A stretch of DNA of 64,000 nt, taken from Megaustenia siamemsis. Lineage: Eukaryota; Mollusca; Gastropoda; Stylommatophora; Ariophantidae. Position 1 is the first letter of the stretch. Each line of letters begins with the position of its first letter. Positions 41,765 to 52,379 of the stretch are shown in pieces. The DNA is taken from NCBI GenBank assembly GCA_032433765.1, contig JAVIAB010000102.1:14189358-14253357 (forward strand), written 5' to 3'. The notes under the pieces were generated by a model. That model did not search any database. It saw nothing but the letters and a program-made list of their open reading frames with translations, and was not told where the DNA came from. The translations under genes and the position numbers were made by a program.

Positions 41765-44440
41765 TTAGACTTCTCTCCAATCTCTAAGTAAATATATTGC
41801 TTCACTCCAATCTTTTAGTAAATATATTGCTTCACTCCAATCTTTTAGTAAATATATTGCTTCACTCCAATCTTTAAGTAAATATATTGCTTCACTCCAA
41901 TCTTTTAGTAAATATATTGCTTCACTCCAATCTTTTAGTAAATATATTGCTTCACTCCAATCTTTAAGTAAATATATTGCTTCACTCCAATCTTTTAGTA
42001 AATATATTGCTTCACTCCAATCTCTAAGTAAATATATTGCTTCACTCCAATCTTTTAGTAAATATATTGCTTCACTCCAATCTTTTAGTAAATATATTGC
42101 TTCACTCCAATCTTTTAGTAAATATATTGCTTCACTCCAATCTTTAAGTAAATATATTGCTTCACTCTAATCTTTTAGTAAATATATTGCTTCACTCCAA
42201 TCTTTAAGTAAATATATTGCTTCACTTCAATCTTTTAGTAAATATATTGCTTCACTTCAATCTTTTAGTAAATATATTGCTTCACTCCAATCTTTTAGTA
42301 AATATATTGCTTCACTTCAATCTTTTAGTAAATATATTGCTTCACTCCAATCTTTTAGTAAATATATTGCTTCACTCCAATCTTTTAGTAAATATATTGC
42401 TTCACTCCAATCTTTTAGTAAATTTGCTTCACTTCAATCTTTTAGTAAATATATTGCTTCACTCCAATCTTTTAGTAAATATATTGCTTCACTCCAATCT
42501 TTTAGTAAATATATTGCTTCACTCCAATCTTTTAGTAAATATATTGCTTCACTCCAATCTTTAAGTAAATATATTGCTTCACTCTAATCTTTTAGTAAAT
42601 ATATTGCTTCACTCCAATCTTTAAGTAAATATATTGCTTCACTTCAATCTTTTAGTAAATATATTGCTTCACTTCAATCTTTTAGTAAATATATTGCTTC
42701 ACTCCAATCTTTTAGTAAATATATTGTTTCACTTCAATCTTTAGTAAATATATTGCTTCACTCCAATCTTTTAGTAAATATATTGCTTCACTCCAATCTT
42801 TTAGTAAATATATTGCTTCACTCCAATCTTTTAGTAAATTTGCTTCACTTCAATCTTTTAGTAAATATATTGCTTCACTCCAATCTTTTAGTAAATATAT
42901 TGCTTCACTTCAATCTTTTAGTAAATATATTGCTTCACTTCAATCTTTTAGTAAATATATTGCTTCACTTCAATCTTTTAGTAAATATATTGCTTCACTT
43001 CAATCTTTTAGTAAATATATTGCTTCACTTCAATCTTTTAGTAAATATATTGCTTCACTCCAATCTTTTAGTAAATATATTGCTTCACTCCAATCTTTTA
43101 GTAAATATATTGCTTCACTCCAATCTTTTAGTAAATATATTGCTTCACTCCAATCTTTTAGTAAATATATTGCTTCACTTCAATCTTTTAGTAAATATAT
43201 TGCTTAACTTCAATCTTTTAGTAAATATATTGCTTCACTTCAATCTTTTAGTAAATATATTGCTTCACTCCAATCTTTTAGTAAATATATTGCTTCACTC
43301 CAATCTTTTAGTAAATATATTGCTTCACTTCAATCTTTTAGTAAATATATTGCTTCACTCCAATCTTTTAGTAAATATATTGCTTCACTTCCATCTTTTA
43401 GTAAATATATTGCTTCACTCCAATCTTTTAGTAAATATATTGCTTAACTTCAATCTTTTAGTAAATATATTGCTTCACTTCAATCTTTTAGTAAATATAT
43501 TGCTTCACTTCAATCTTTTAGTAAATATATTGCTTCACTTCAATCTTTTAGTAAATATATTGCTTCACTTCAATCTTTTAGTAAACATATTGCTTCACTT
43601 CAATCTTTTAGTAAATATATTGCTTCACTTCAATCTTTTAGTAAATATATTGCTTCACTTCAATCTTTTAGTAATTATGTTGCTTCACTTCAATCTTTTA
43701 GTAAATATATTGCTTCACTCCAATCTTTTAGTAAATATATTGCTTCACTTCAATCTTTTAGTAAATATATTGCTTCACTCCAATCTTTTAGTAAATATAT
43801 TGCTTCACTTCAATCTTTTAGTAAATATATTGCTTCACTCCAATCTTTTAGTAAATATATTGCTTCACTCCAATCTTTTAGTAAATATATTGCTTCACTT
43901 CAATCTTTTAGTAAATATCTTGCTTCACTCCAATCTTTTAGTAAATATATTGCTTCACTTCAATCTTTTAGTAAATATATTGCTTCACTTCAATCTTTTA
44001 GTAAATATATTGCTTCACTCCAATCTTTTAGTAAATGTATTGCTTCACTCCAATCTTTTAGTAAATATATTGCTTCACTCCAATCTCTAAGTAAATATAT
44101 TGCTTCACTCCAATCTTTTAGTAAATATATTGCTTCACTTCAATCTTTTAGTAAATATATTGCTACACTTCAATCTTTTAGTAAATATATTGCTTCACTC
44201 CAATCTTTTAGTAAATATATTGCTTCACTCCAATCTTTTAGTAAATATATTGCTTCACTTCAATCTTTTAGTAAATATATTGCTTCACTCCAATCTTTTA
44301 GTAAATATATTGCTTCACTCCAATCTTTTAGTAAATATATTGCTTCACTCCAATCTTTTAGTAAATATATTGCTTCACTCCAATCTTTTAGTAAATATAT
44401 TGCTTCACTCCAATCTTTTAGTAAATATATTGCTTCACTG
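41765..44440. repeat. Minisatellite, 30-bp unit, about 89 copies
   Basis: The unit is TAAATATATTGCTTCACTCC then AATCTTTTAG, with variants ACTTCAAT (frequent after 42880) and TTTAAG or CTCTAAG (mainly before 42220). The 30-bp period opens a 445-codon plus frame of LLVNILLHFN decapeptides and minus frames of AIYLLKDWSE. Two deletion units (TAAATTTGCTTCAC) at 42419 and 42835 mark an internal duplication. Confidence 0.98.
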
Positions 44441-44650
44441 CAGTCTTGAACGTAAACAGACTTCCAATCCCTCCAGTTTCTGGACAAACAAGTTCCTTTC
44501 TTGTTCGATTACTTTCGCGTTTTTCTGTCTTGTATCCAGTCTTAACGTAAACAGTTATCTGTTTACCCTTATATTTAAATAAACACGTTTCATTCCCTCC
44601 AATCTTAATGTAAACATGTTTATTTTTCTCCAGTCTCTCTGTAAACACGT
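44441..44650. repeat. Decayed right edge of the 30-bp array
   Basis: CTCCAATCTTAATGTAAACA, CCAGTCTTAACGTAAACAG and CCAGTCTCTCTGTAAACACG are diverged versions of the unit. They form an old fringe outside the homogenised core. Confidence 0.75.
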
Positions 44651-45135
44651 ACTCACTCTTCGCAGGCATTTTTTTCCCCCGCAGATTCGGGGTCACGGGA
44701 TACCCGAGAATGTTTCCCAGCCACTTCGCTACTCGAGCCTTTACCGTGGTAACTGATACACCTTTGAAATGAAGGGAGGAGAAAGTAGGGCACGCTGCGT
44801 GTGTTTTCCTCGAGTGCCACGATTATGATCAAGAGAACACACAGCTTACTAATGCAATCATCAATGAATAGTTAAAGTTACAGGAGGCTAGATTGCAGCG
44901 CAGTTCTTTCATCATTTGTTCCATACTGCCGGACATTGGAAGATCTTAACTGCGTTAGAAAAATCATGTTTCAATAAATTGTTTGTGTTTTTGTGAAGAA
45001 AAGCAAAAGTTTTCCTCGACCCAGTGGCAATATTATATATTAATGGGGTAAAATTATACATTAATGTTTATGGTCGTAAAATACCGCTCTGCATTTTTGG
45101 GCCGGAAAGCAAAGATATAATTTTCTGCAAGCCAC
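44651..45135. other. Spacer, no feature seen
   Basis: No recognisable gene or repeat. Confidence 0.4.
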
Positions 45136-45139
45136 GACA

Positions 45140-45515
45140 TTAGAGCTGGTACGTCAAGTGGTAACGCTTCGGCTTCTGGATTGTGACCTGGGTTCAAATC
45201 GCGTTGGGATTTGAATCCGTGGTTTTCTTGTAACTTTACCCTCCCCAGTCTGTGGCTGGTGAGATCCGATGTATATCCCCCTCGGGTAGCGGCGAAAAAA
45301 AAATAAATCCCAGGAGGTCTGAAGTGCACGCTGCGCACGTTAAACCGGCAGTTAAAAGTCCAAATAGTGGCCATCGCCCTGGGGAGGGGGGGGGAATTGT
45401 TGAGCAGTTAAAATAAAAATCTACACATGACGAAGACGGATATATCGGGTCGAAAGGCGCAGATATTGCGGATTGCTGTAAATTAGCGACACGGCGCAAC
45501 TACGGCACATAGCCA
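45140..45515 (+). mobile_element. tRNA-derived SINE, family 3, copy 3
   Basis: tRNA-like head (GAGCTGGTACGTCAAGTGGT) with B box GGGTTCAAATCGC. The body has GGTGAGATCCGATG, GGGTAGCGGCGAAAAA, GCTGCGCACGTTAAA and GACGAAGACGGATATATCGG, ending GCGACACGGCGCAAC. A G9 run lies at about 45390. Confidence 0.75.
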
Positions 45516-45534
45516 CAACTGCAAGCAACAAATT

Positions 45535-45660
45535 TACAAAATATCAACAACAAATTTCCATGCTGTCTGTCAACAGCAAATTTGCTGTGAACAACCAATT
45601 TCCAAACTGTCAACGAAAATGTTCAACTGTGAACAACAAATTCCCAAACGGACAGACTAA
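45535..45660. repeat. Degenerate CAACAACAAATTTCC repeats
   Basis: About four loose units with the cores GTCAACAGCAAATT / GTGAACAACAAATTCCC. Confidence 0.6.
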
Positions 45661-45735
45661 TTGGCTGGACTACTAAATATCAACATTTCGACTCGCAAAG
45701 TCTTCATCAGGAGCACATACAAGATTGACACGATA
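45655..45735 (-). other. Possible Penelope-like or LTR-type terminal fragment with hammerhead-like core
   Basis: The minus strand reads CTGATGA (45710-45704), then A, GACT-TTGCG-AGTC (45702-45690) and GAAA (45689-45686). CTGATGA / short stem / GAAA is the hammerhead core order found in Penelope-like element termini. Here an extra A unbalances the stem II base, and I cannot pair stem I. It may only be a similar retroelement motif. No protein evidence nearby. Confidence 0.3.
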
Positions 45736-46225
45736 TTACATATAGGAGACAATTTTAATTCTTATCTATAAATGGTTCCAAAGCAGCCACGACAGTCGCA
45801 TGCAAGTCGTCATGAACAGGAAATTAAATTTAAAAAAAATCAATAATGAAAAAAAGAGCTGGTTTTCTGTTGGTGGAAGATCACAGCCTGGTTTTATCTT
45901 CATATCTTGGACCCACCAAAGATTAGCGGTGGTTGATCGGAAGCACTATCAGTCAATATGTCCCACGTTACACCCAGTGTAACCTGCCGTCCACGCAGTG
46001 ATTTCTCAATGCTATTTAATTCAACTGAACACATCCGTGAGTTTCTGTCTGAGTTCAAGTCTCAGATACCTTCTCCATCTATCCGTGCAGAGCAAAGGAT
46101 TTCAGAGGAAAACCAAAGAGAGTTGATATATACACTTGGAGTTCTTGCTGCTTCTTCTTTACTTTCGTCCGACGGGTATACCTCTCTTAATCGCTCTTAA
46201 TAACATGCTAATTGAGCGGATATAT
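45736..46225. other. Spacer, no supported gene
   Basis: Two short frames (45800-45982 and 45958-46200) have no recognisable domains. The region could hold Penelope-like sequence, but no motif supports it. Confidence 0.35.
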
Positions 46226-46228
46226 TTA

Positions 46229-46475
46229 AAAAAAAGCCCCGTCACGCCAAGTACCGTATAGGGAATATAGTGTTAATGGCCATAATTTTTATAGACCTTC
46301 AGGACATGATTTTTGGGGTAATGTGGTCAGTATTACGCCCATGCTGTTACTTTCCCAGAAAAATCCAGCACCCATTAAAGGCTGGGTGAACCTGGAAGCC
46401 GTGGATCAGGATAGAACCCGACCTCTTGTCCTTTGTAGTCCAGTTTACTAAGCACTGAGCTATGGCGGCTCCCTA
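46229..46475 (-). mobile_element. Family-1 tRNA SINE
   Basis: On the plus strand it runs GCCCCGTCACGCCAAGTACC to CTGAGCTATGGCGGCTCCC. The B box is degraded (AGGATAGAACCCGA in reverse) and the A box has GCTATG. A 6-7-bp ATTGAG near both sides (46211 and 46474) is a weak target duplication candidate. Older than the copies at 31280 and 39675. Confidence 0.8.
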
Positions 46476-46483
46476 TTGAGTGA

Positions 46484-46574
46484 ATACATACATACATACA
46501 TACATACATACATACATACATACATACATACATACATACATACATACATACATACATACATACATACATACATA

Positions 46575-46621
<47 letters not shown>

Positions 46622-46705
46622 TCGCTCGCTCGCTCGCTCGCTCGCTCGCTCGCTCGCTCGCTCACTCACTCACTCACTCACTCACTCACTCACTCACTCA
46701 CTCAT
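46484..46705. repeat. Compound tetranucleotide microsatellite (CATA)(CGCA)(CGCT)(CACT)
   Basis: Four blocks of tetranucleotides follow each other, each about 40-90 bp: CATA to about 46574, CGCA to 46620, CGCT to 46661, CACT to 46705. Each step differs from the previous one by one or two bases. All frames are artefacts (YIHT, ARTH, ARSL, THSL). Confidence 0.97.
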
Positions 46706-47103
46706 TATTCAGGTGACTAACTGCACAAAAATTGTCCTCTCCAAGATAAATAGACGTGCATTCGAATCACGGTACATGTATAATCAAAGTTAATAACTTA
46801 TTCATTTTTATTCTCTGAGGGTTGAAATGAAGACTCTGACCAGTACACCTTGCAGGAACTGCATTTGGCATGTGGCTGGTATTCTCTAGTTATCTTCAGG
46901 CACATCAAAGAAATGGTAAAAGGTCGTAATAAAAGATAAACAGACAGACAGAGAGAAATACAGAAACATAGAGACAGACAGTTAGATTAGATAGACAGAG
47001 GGACAAATAAACATGGATGGATGGACGGACGGATGGACGGGAGACACACAAATATTGCAGCAAATCACAACACTATATATACTTATACATAAACACACAC
47101 ACA
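46706..47103. other. Spacer
   Basis: Contains AGACAGA and GGATGGACGG low-complexity patches at 46935-47045. No gene. Confidence 0.4.
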
Positions 47104-47370
47104 TGGGAGCCGCGATAGCTCAGTGGTTAGTGAACTGGACTAGAAAGGACAAGGGGTAGGGTTCGATCCCAACCGACGGCCTCCGGGTTCACCCAGCCTT
47201 TAATGGGTGCCGGATTTTTTTCTGGGAAAGTGAAGCGGCAAGGGCGTAATACCGACCACATTACCTCAAAAATCATGTGCTGAAGGTCTGTAAATTTTAT
47301 GGTCACTAACACCATATTCCCTATACGCCACTTGGCGTGACTGGGGTACTTAACTTACTTAACTAACTTC
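47104..47370 (+). mobile_element. Family-1 tRNA SINE
   Basis: A box TAGCTCAGTGG and B box GGTTCGATCCC are intact. The body matches the 31280 copy through CCACTTGGCGTGACTGGGG. The tail is a degenerate (ACTTA)n (about 47346-47368). No convincing target duplication. Confidence 0.88.
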
Positions 47371-47434
47371 GACCCGACAAGCAAATCAGCAACATAAAAT
47401 ACATGACCACTTGTGACAGTCTAAAATGGAGTAG

Positions 47435-47436
47435 AA

Positions 47437-47501
<65 letters not shown>
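47435..47501. repeat. (CT)n microsatellite
   Basis: CT dinucleotides with one CTG interruption. Confidence 0.95.
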
Positions 47502-47504
<3 letters not shown>

Positions 47505-47506
<2 letters not shown>

Positions 47507-47700
47507 CAAGACTCAATCAGAGTAGGATTCCAGACTTTCTCATGAAGTCAGCTGTATGTTTAAGTGATTCGATTGCCCCATGGGTCATATTGAGTAGAAT
47601 CAACAACATAACTAAAAAATGAACATTAGGGACTGGAGTATACTCAGAGACATTATCTATTGTCATACGCACTTGGCGATAATGCTGATGATGATGAGGA
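47505..47700. mobile_element. LINE-related fragments
   Basis: 47515-47580 (AGAGTAGGATTCCAGACTTT, CATGAAGTCAGCTGTATGTT) matches 51030-51095 next to an L-D-like copy. 47600-47700 ends in TTGTCATACGCACTTGGCGA and (GAT)n, like an L-E tail. Both are small and decayed. Confidence 0.45.
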
Positions 47701-48160
47701 TGACAATCTCCTGTTTATGAACCTCACTCAATCAATTAAAACTGCCCTGGCGTATCAACGGCAACGCAGATTGCCTGCAATAATGTCAAAGCCACCTTAA
47801 ATATAATTAATTTATCTTGAGTTGGCAAACCTGGGGCGCACATAAGCTATCTTCTTATCTGCCAGATACAGGTGGCTCCAACTTTACAGAAAGCGGTTGT
47901 CTTTATTTCAAGTCGGCTCATCTATTTATAAACTGGAGTCTTAGCCAACTATTTTAGCGACTTATTTTTTTAACGCGTTGGCCAGTTCGCGCGTTGCATG
48001 TTTGTCTTATAGTCGGTATATGTATGTGTAGTTTGTGCTCTATCATCATCATGATATGCCATACCGGTTGCTGGAGAGGGAATCATATCTTTCCACAATG
48101 TTATGTCCACAATGCATCGTATCGATTCTTTGTTGTCTGTTTACCGCGCCACGACACCAG
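47701..48160. other. Spacer, no feature seen
   Basis: No recognisable gene. The 84-codon frame at 48035 is partly repeat-derived. Confidence 0.35.
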
Positions 48161-48164
48161 ACTT

Positions 48165-48261
48165 ATCTAGTATCCCGCTACAACATCTACATAATCAGTA
48201 TTCAATACGAAATATACCTCATAACGACCTTCACAGACCGGCTTTCAGCACTAGAATATAC
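48165..48261. repeat. Outlying units of the 45-bp array
   Basis: CTTCACAGACCGGCTTTCAG then CACTAGAATATACTTC is a full unit. A more diverged unit precedes it. Confidence 0.7.
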
Positions 48262-48442
48262 TTCTTGCTTGCTTGCGTTCGCCCGATGACTAAAGTATTC
48301 TAGAGTATTCTAGTAGACTACCGAATTACTCTTCATCATCCGCCCTTAAAAGGACGTTAAGTGGGTGTGTCTGCGTTGTGTTGTGGTTTACAGTATAACT
48401 GTGATATTTGCGCCTTTCGGCCCAACACATCCGACTTCAGCA
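48262..48442 (-). repeat. Interspersed repeat family 4, 3' part, inside the 45-bp array
   Basis: In reverse it reads GAAGTCGGATGTGTTGGGCC to GTCATCGGGCGAACGC and AAGCAAGCAAG, closely matching 1490-1660. It separates one 45-bp unit on the left from eleven on the right. Confidence 0.8.
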
Positions 48443-48444
48443 CG

Positions 48445-48960
48445 ATATACTTCTTAACCACCATCACAAAACCGGCTTTCAGCACTAGAATATACATCAT
48501 AACCACCATCACAAAACCGGCTTTCAGCACTAGAATATACATCATAACCACCTTCACAAAACCGGCTTTCAGCACTAGAATATACATCATAACCACCATC
48601 ACAAAACTGGCTTTCAGCACTAGAATATACGTCATAACCACCATCACAAAACCGGCTTTCAGCACTAGAATATACTTCATAACCACCTTCACAAAACCGG
48701 CTTTCAGCACTAGAATATACTTCATAGCCACCTTCACAAAACCGGCTTTCAGCACTAGAATATACTTCATAACCATCTTCACAAAATCGGCTTTCAGCAC
48801 TAGAATATGCCCCATAACCATCTTCACAAAATCGGCTTTCAGCACTAGAATATACCCCACAACCACCTTCACAAAACCGGCTTTCAGCAATAGAATATAC
48901 CCCATAACCACCTTCACAAAACCGGCTTTCAGCACTAGAATATATCTCCCCCACCCCTTT
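48445..48960. repeat. Minisatellite, 45-bp unit, about 11 copies
   Basis: The unit is ATCACAAAACCGGCTTTCAG, CACTAGAATATACATCATAA, CCACC. The 45-bp period keeps long frames open in three frames (207 codons plus; 212 and 179 codons minus, e.g. GYEVYSSAESRFCEG). I do not believe any of them. Confidence 0.95.
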
Positions 48961-49635
48961 TCCAAAACCTGTAGCACGGTATGAATTGTACACATTACCC
49001 AGTGAGAAGTTCCAACCCGGCTAGCTCCAGTTTAAAACCTCCCTGGTTATTTTATTTAGCACATCAAAAACTGCTCTCCTGGTCCCTCGTCCTGCCAAAA
49101 CCTATATCACCAGTTGGCGTAGCGTAAATAGTCTAGCTAGAGTTAGATTTGGCATCGGGTGAAACATTTCAAACTGGGTGCTCCCGTCAAACTACTTAAT
49201 TCTTGTTATTTTGTGCGGTATTTTAACCCTCCGTCTCCACCGCCGGCTTGAAATGGGAAAATAACTTTACTACCAAATCTCATTATTGTTTGATAAACCT
49301 TATGGTCAATGTGTCCTGTTTACTGTGGTGTGTGCAGTACATCGTCGAAGGAAAAGCAAGGATTCTGGAATCTACTGTTGCTTTTATACACAGTGTAATT
49401 TGTGTCGATTTTGACATTTCACAAGTCCATGGTTTTCTCTTTCAGTTTCCTTTTTTTTTGTGTGTTAAATCTAAGGAAATCTTTACACTTTTCTCTTTTC
49501 CATTTTTCTATTTTATCGTTGAATCTAAGAAAATTTGTTTCCCCTCTTTTTTCATGAATGTAACGAAGCCTTCCATCTTCCTTTTTTGTTGTTGTTGACT
49601 CTATCTTCTTCTATTGTTGACTCAAGAGAAGTCTT
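48961..49635. other. Spacer, T-rich towards the 38-bp array
   Basis: No gene recognised. 49440-49635 has poorly conserved precursors of the array unit (GTTGAATCTAAGAAAAT, GTTGACTCTA). Confidence 0.45.
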
Positions 49636-49639
49636 CCTT

Positions 49640-50400
49640 ATTACCATTTTATTGTTGACTCTAAAAGGAAGTCTTGAATATTCCTATTTTTTCGTTGACT
49701 CTAAGAACCTCTTCTATATTCCTTTTTTTTTATTTTTGACGCTAATGAAGTCTTCCATATTCCTATTTTATTGTTGACGCTAAGGAAGTTTTCTATATTT
49801 CTATTTTATTGTTGACTCTAAGGAAGTCTTCCATATTCCCATTGTTCTGTTGACGCTAAGGAAGTCTTCCATATTCCCATTTTTGTGTCAACGCTAATGA
49901 AGTCTTCCATATTCTCATTGTTGTATTGACGCTAATGAAGTCTTCCATATTCCCATTGTTGTATTGACGCTAATGAAGTCTTCCATATTCCCATTGTTGT
50001 ATTGACGCTAATGAAGTCTTCCATATTCTCATTGTTGTATTGACGCTAATGAAGTCTTCCATATTCCCATTGTTGTATTGACGCTAATGAAGTCTTCCAT
50101 ATTCTCATTGTTGTATTGACGCTAATGAAGTCTTCCATATTCCCATTGTTGTATTGACGCTAATGAAGTCTTCCATATTCCCATTGTTGTATTGACGCTA
50201 ATGAAGTCTTCCATATTCTCATTGTTGTATTGACGCTAATGAAGTCTTCCATATTCTCATTGTTGTATTGACGCTAATGAAGTCTTCCATATTCTCATTG
50301 TTGTATTGACTCTAAGGAAGTCTTCCATATTCCCATTGTTGTGTTGACGCTAAGGAAGTCTTCCATATTCCCATTTTATTGTTGACTCTATGGAAGTCTT
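49640..50400. repeat. Minisatellite, 38-bp unit, about 20 copies
   Basis: The unit is TGACGCTAATGAAGTCTTCC then ATATTCYCATTGTTGTAT. The centre (49890-50320) is homogeneous and both edges are diverged (GACTCTAAGGAAG, TTTTATTGT). A TTCCCAT/TTCTCAT variant alternates irregularly. Confidence 0.94.
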
Positions 50401-51005
50401 TACTTTTAAGGAACTCTAAGGAAATTTTTTTACGTTCCTATTTTGTTGAATCTAATTGTCCATGCTAGTTGTGTGATGCTGTTTGCTGGTAGACGAGTTG
50501 CATGCCCAACGACAACTGTCACAAGCCTTTGCGTGGAGGAATGGTAGTGTCAACTAATGCCTCTGTTTTTTCTCCCTCTAACATTAGCACATTCAATTTT
50601 GTCTGTCATTTTCTTACACCCCAAAGGGATAACACCTTTGAATAAAGGATTTCTAGTATTTTCTCTTTCTTGTCTTCTCCAGATATAATTTGTGTTTGAT
50701 TTTGTCACCAGGTTTTGTCTCATGTCATGATTACAATTTGTTCTCCATCAAATATGTTCTGAATGTGTCCATCTGACTTGACTAAATTCAAGTAGAGCCA
50801 GGTTGCTGTTTTCATCTCCAACTTATGAAACTATCTGATTTCAAACATTCAGTGTTCCGATGGTAACTTTTGCCCTGTTTGAAAGAAAGCTGGCCGGCTA
50901 TGTGATCTCCAGACTTGTCTTCTATGTGATATGTTATTTTATGTTAAGTTCAATTAGGATCGTGACAACGCCGCCGTATACACCCATCTTCTCCTCAAAA
51001 TGTTC
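50401..51005 (-). other. Spacer, possible LINE endonuclease relic
   Basis: The minus strand near 50870-50740 gives a GTLNVWN-like start and LALLEFSQVRWTHSEHI. This loosely fits the 'GTWN------E-L-L-EVRW' beginning of an APE-type LINE endonuclease. Several frame changes are needed, so support is weak. Confidence 0.3.
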
Positions 51006-51009
51006 TTAT

Positions 51010-51560
51010 TCTTCTGCGATCATGGCTCATTCAGACTAGGATTCTGGACTCTCTTATGAAGTCAGCTGTCTGTTTAAGTCGGTTGCCCCCTATAGTTTCT
51101 CTTCCAGGGAGGTGTGTGTGGACCACATTGTCCTTCTCAAGCCTGTATACTGATAGCAATCCTGTAGAACATGTTTTCTTGTCATGTTATCCAGGGTACA
51201 GTGGCATTGGCTGGTAGTTCTTATTTTGTGTTTAGTGAACAAGTGGATTCTCATTCTGTTGTGGCCAGTGCGTAGGCGAAGTAAGACTCAAAATGTTCGT
51301 TAGCGTACAGCGATTAGTTGTGTAAGTTCGGTGTTGGATGACAAATCCTCTCATTCGTCCAGAATATCGGTCTTTTCTAGCAAACCGGTCATTACTCCCA
51401 CTTCAGACAATCTTAATAGACATTAACTTGTACTTCTATCAAATCCCATTGGTCTACCCGTCTCTCGTAGGTTGTTAATGATAATCATTTGCTGTCCAGC
51501 AGCTAATATTTCTGAACCGGCCAGTCTGTCTGCTCTGTCGTGACCCTCGACACTAATATG
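51010..51560 (-). mobile_element. Diverged L-D-like LINE 3' end with RNase H remnant
   Basis: The minus strand near 51550-51480 gives a VEGHDRADRLAGSE-like block followed by QQMIIINNLRETGRP. This is the same order as the RNase H end of the L-D copies. Downstream it has a CCTGGATAACATGACAAGAA region. Frameshifted. Confidence 0.5.
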
Positions 51561-52378
51561 ACTAACCCTAGACATACATGAAGGTAATGCTGCAAATCTT
51601 GCATCTCTGTATTGATCCCAACCGTGGTCGATGAATTAAGCATTTACTTTGCAGATCATGTTTATTGTCTTTATTTCACCTCACCGACTCATTCGACTTC
51701 ATGACGAAGGTCTTTCCTTTTCAGGAACTGGATTCTTTATCATAAATTTTGTCGATGCTTTTGGAACGACTTTTTTTCTCTTTCAGAATTCGATTTCTGG
51801 CTCACGTCTAACCATCATCATCTTACATACCTTCTCTTTTAATCTCACCGTCATAAACGGAGTTCATTAACTCATACCTATCTTGAAAGAAATGGAAGAT
51901 CTTATTCATCATCATCATCGCTATCATCTTATTTTTCTTCTGCGCTGACCCGACTGCTTGTATTCATCGTCTGCCGAACGTTAAGCGGACATAGATGCGT
52001 TGTGTCGCTACTTTACAACAAGCCATTATTTTTGTATCTTTCTGTCTGACACACCTTACTTCCACAAATCATTTTTGGTACCCGGTTGACTTCCGTTTTC
52101 GATCCCTGATCATTTAGTTAGATTCGATCTGTCTCAGTGGAACCACTGGTAGGTGGAATTAGGGTCTCGATCACCTCTGTTGTTCTCTAACCCTGACGCA
52201 TGCAGCCAGATGTGAGTCGCTGACCACTCAACCCAGTTGCTTGTGTACGTCTGTCCCTTCAAAATGGGTCGACAAGCTATAAGAATGGGTGGGCCTCGAT
52301 TTGTTTAAGCGCACAAAGGTCTGCGTCAGATTTGGGAAAACAGAAGAGCGCTGTAAGCAACATCAACAAGCGCCAGCG
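51561..52378. other. Spacer with a possible family-3/4 tail fragment
   Basis: 51965-52015 (AACGTTAAGCGGACATAGAT, GCGTTGTGTCGCTACTTTAC) resembles the reverse of the family-3/4 3' module. The rest is unassigned. Confidence 0.35.
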
Positions 52379-52379
52379 A

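Noticed and set aside
42753..44090. A 445-codon open frame of leucine-rich decapeptides (LLVNILLHFN)
   Set aside because: It is the direct consequence of a 30-bp tandem repeat. The frame breaks wherever a unit has an indel, other frames and the minus strand are open too, and there is no codon-level constraint or flanking gene structure.
45958..46200. An 80-codon frame without obvious repeats
   Set aside because: No recognisable domain, no splice context and no neighbour of similar origin. At this length chance is the simpler explanation.
48357..48995. Overlapping frames of 207, 212 and 179 codons on both strands
   Set aside because: A 45-bp period leaves several frames open at once; real genes do not do this.
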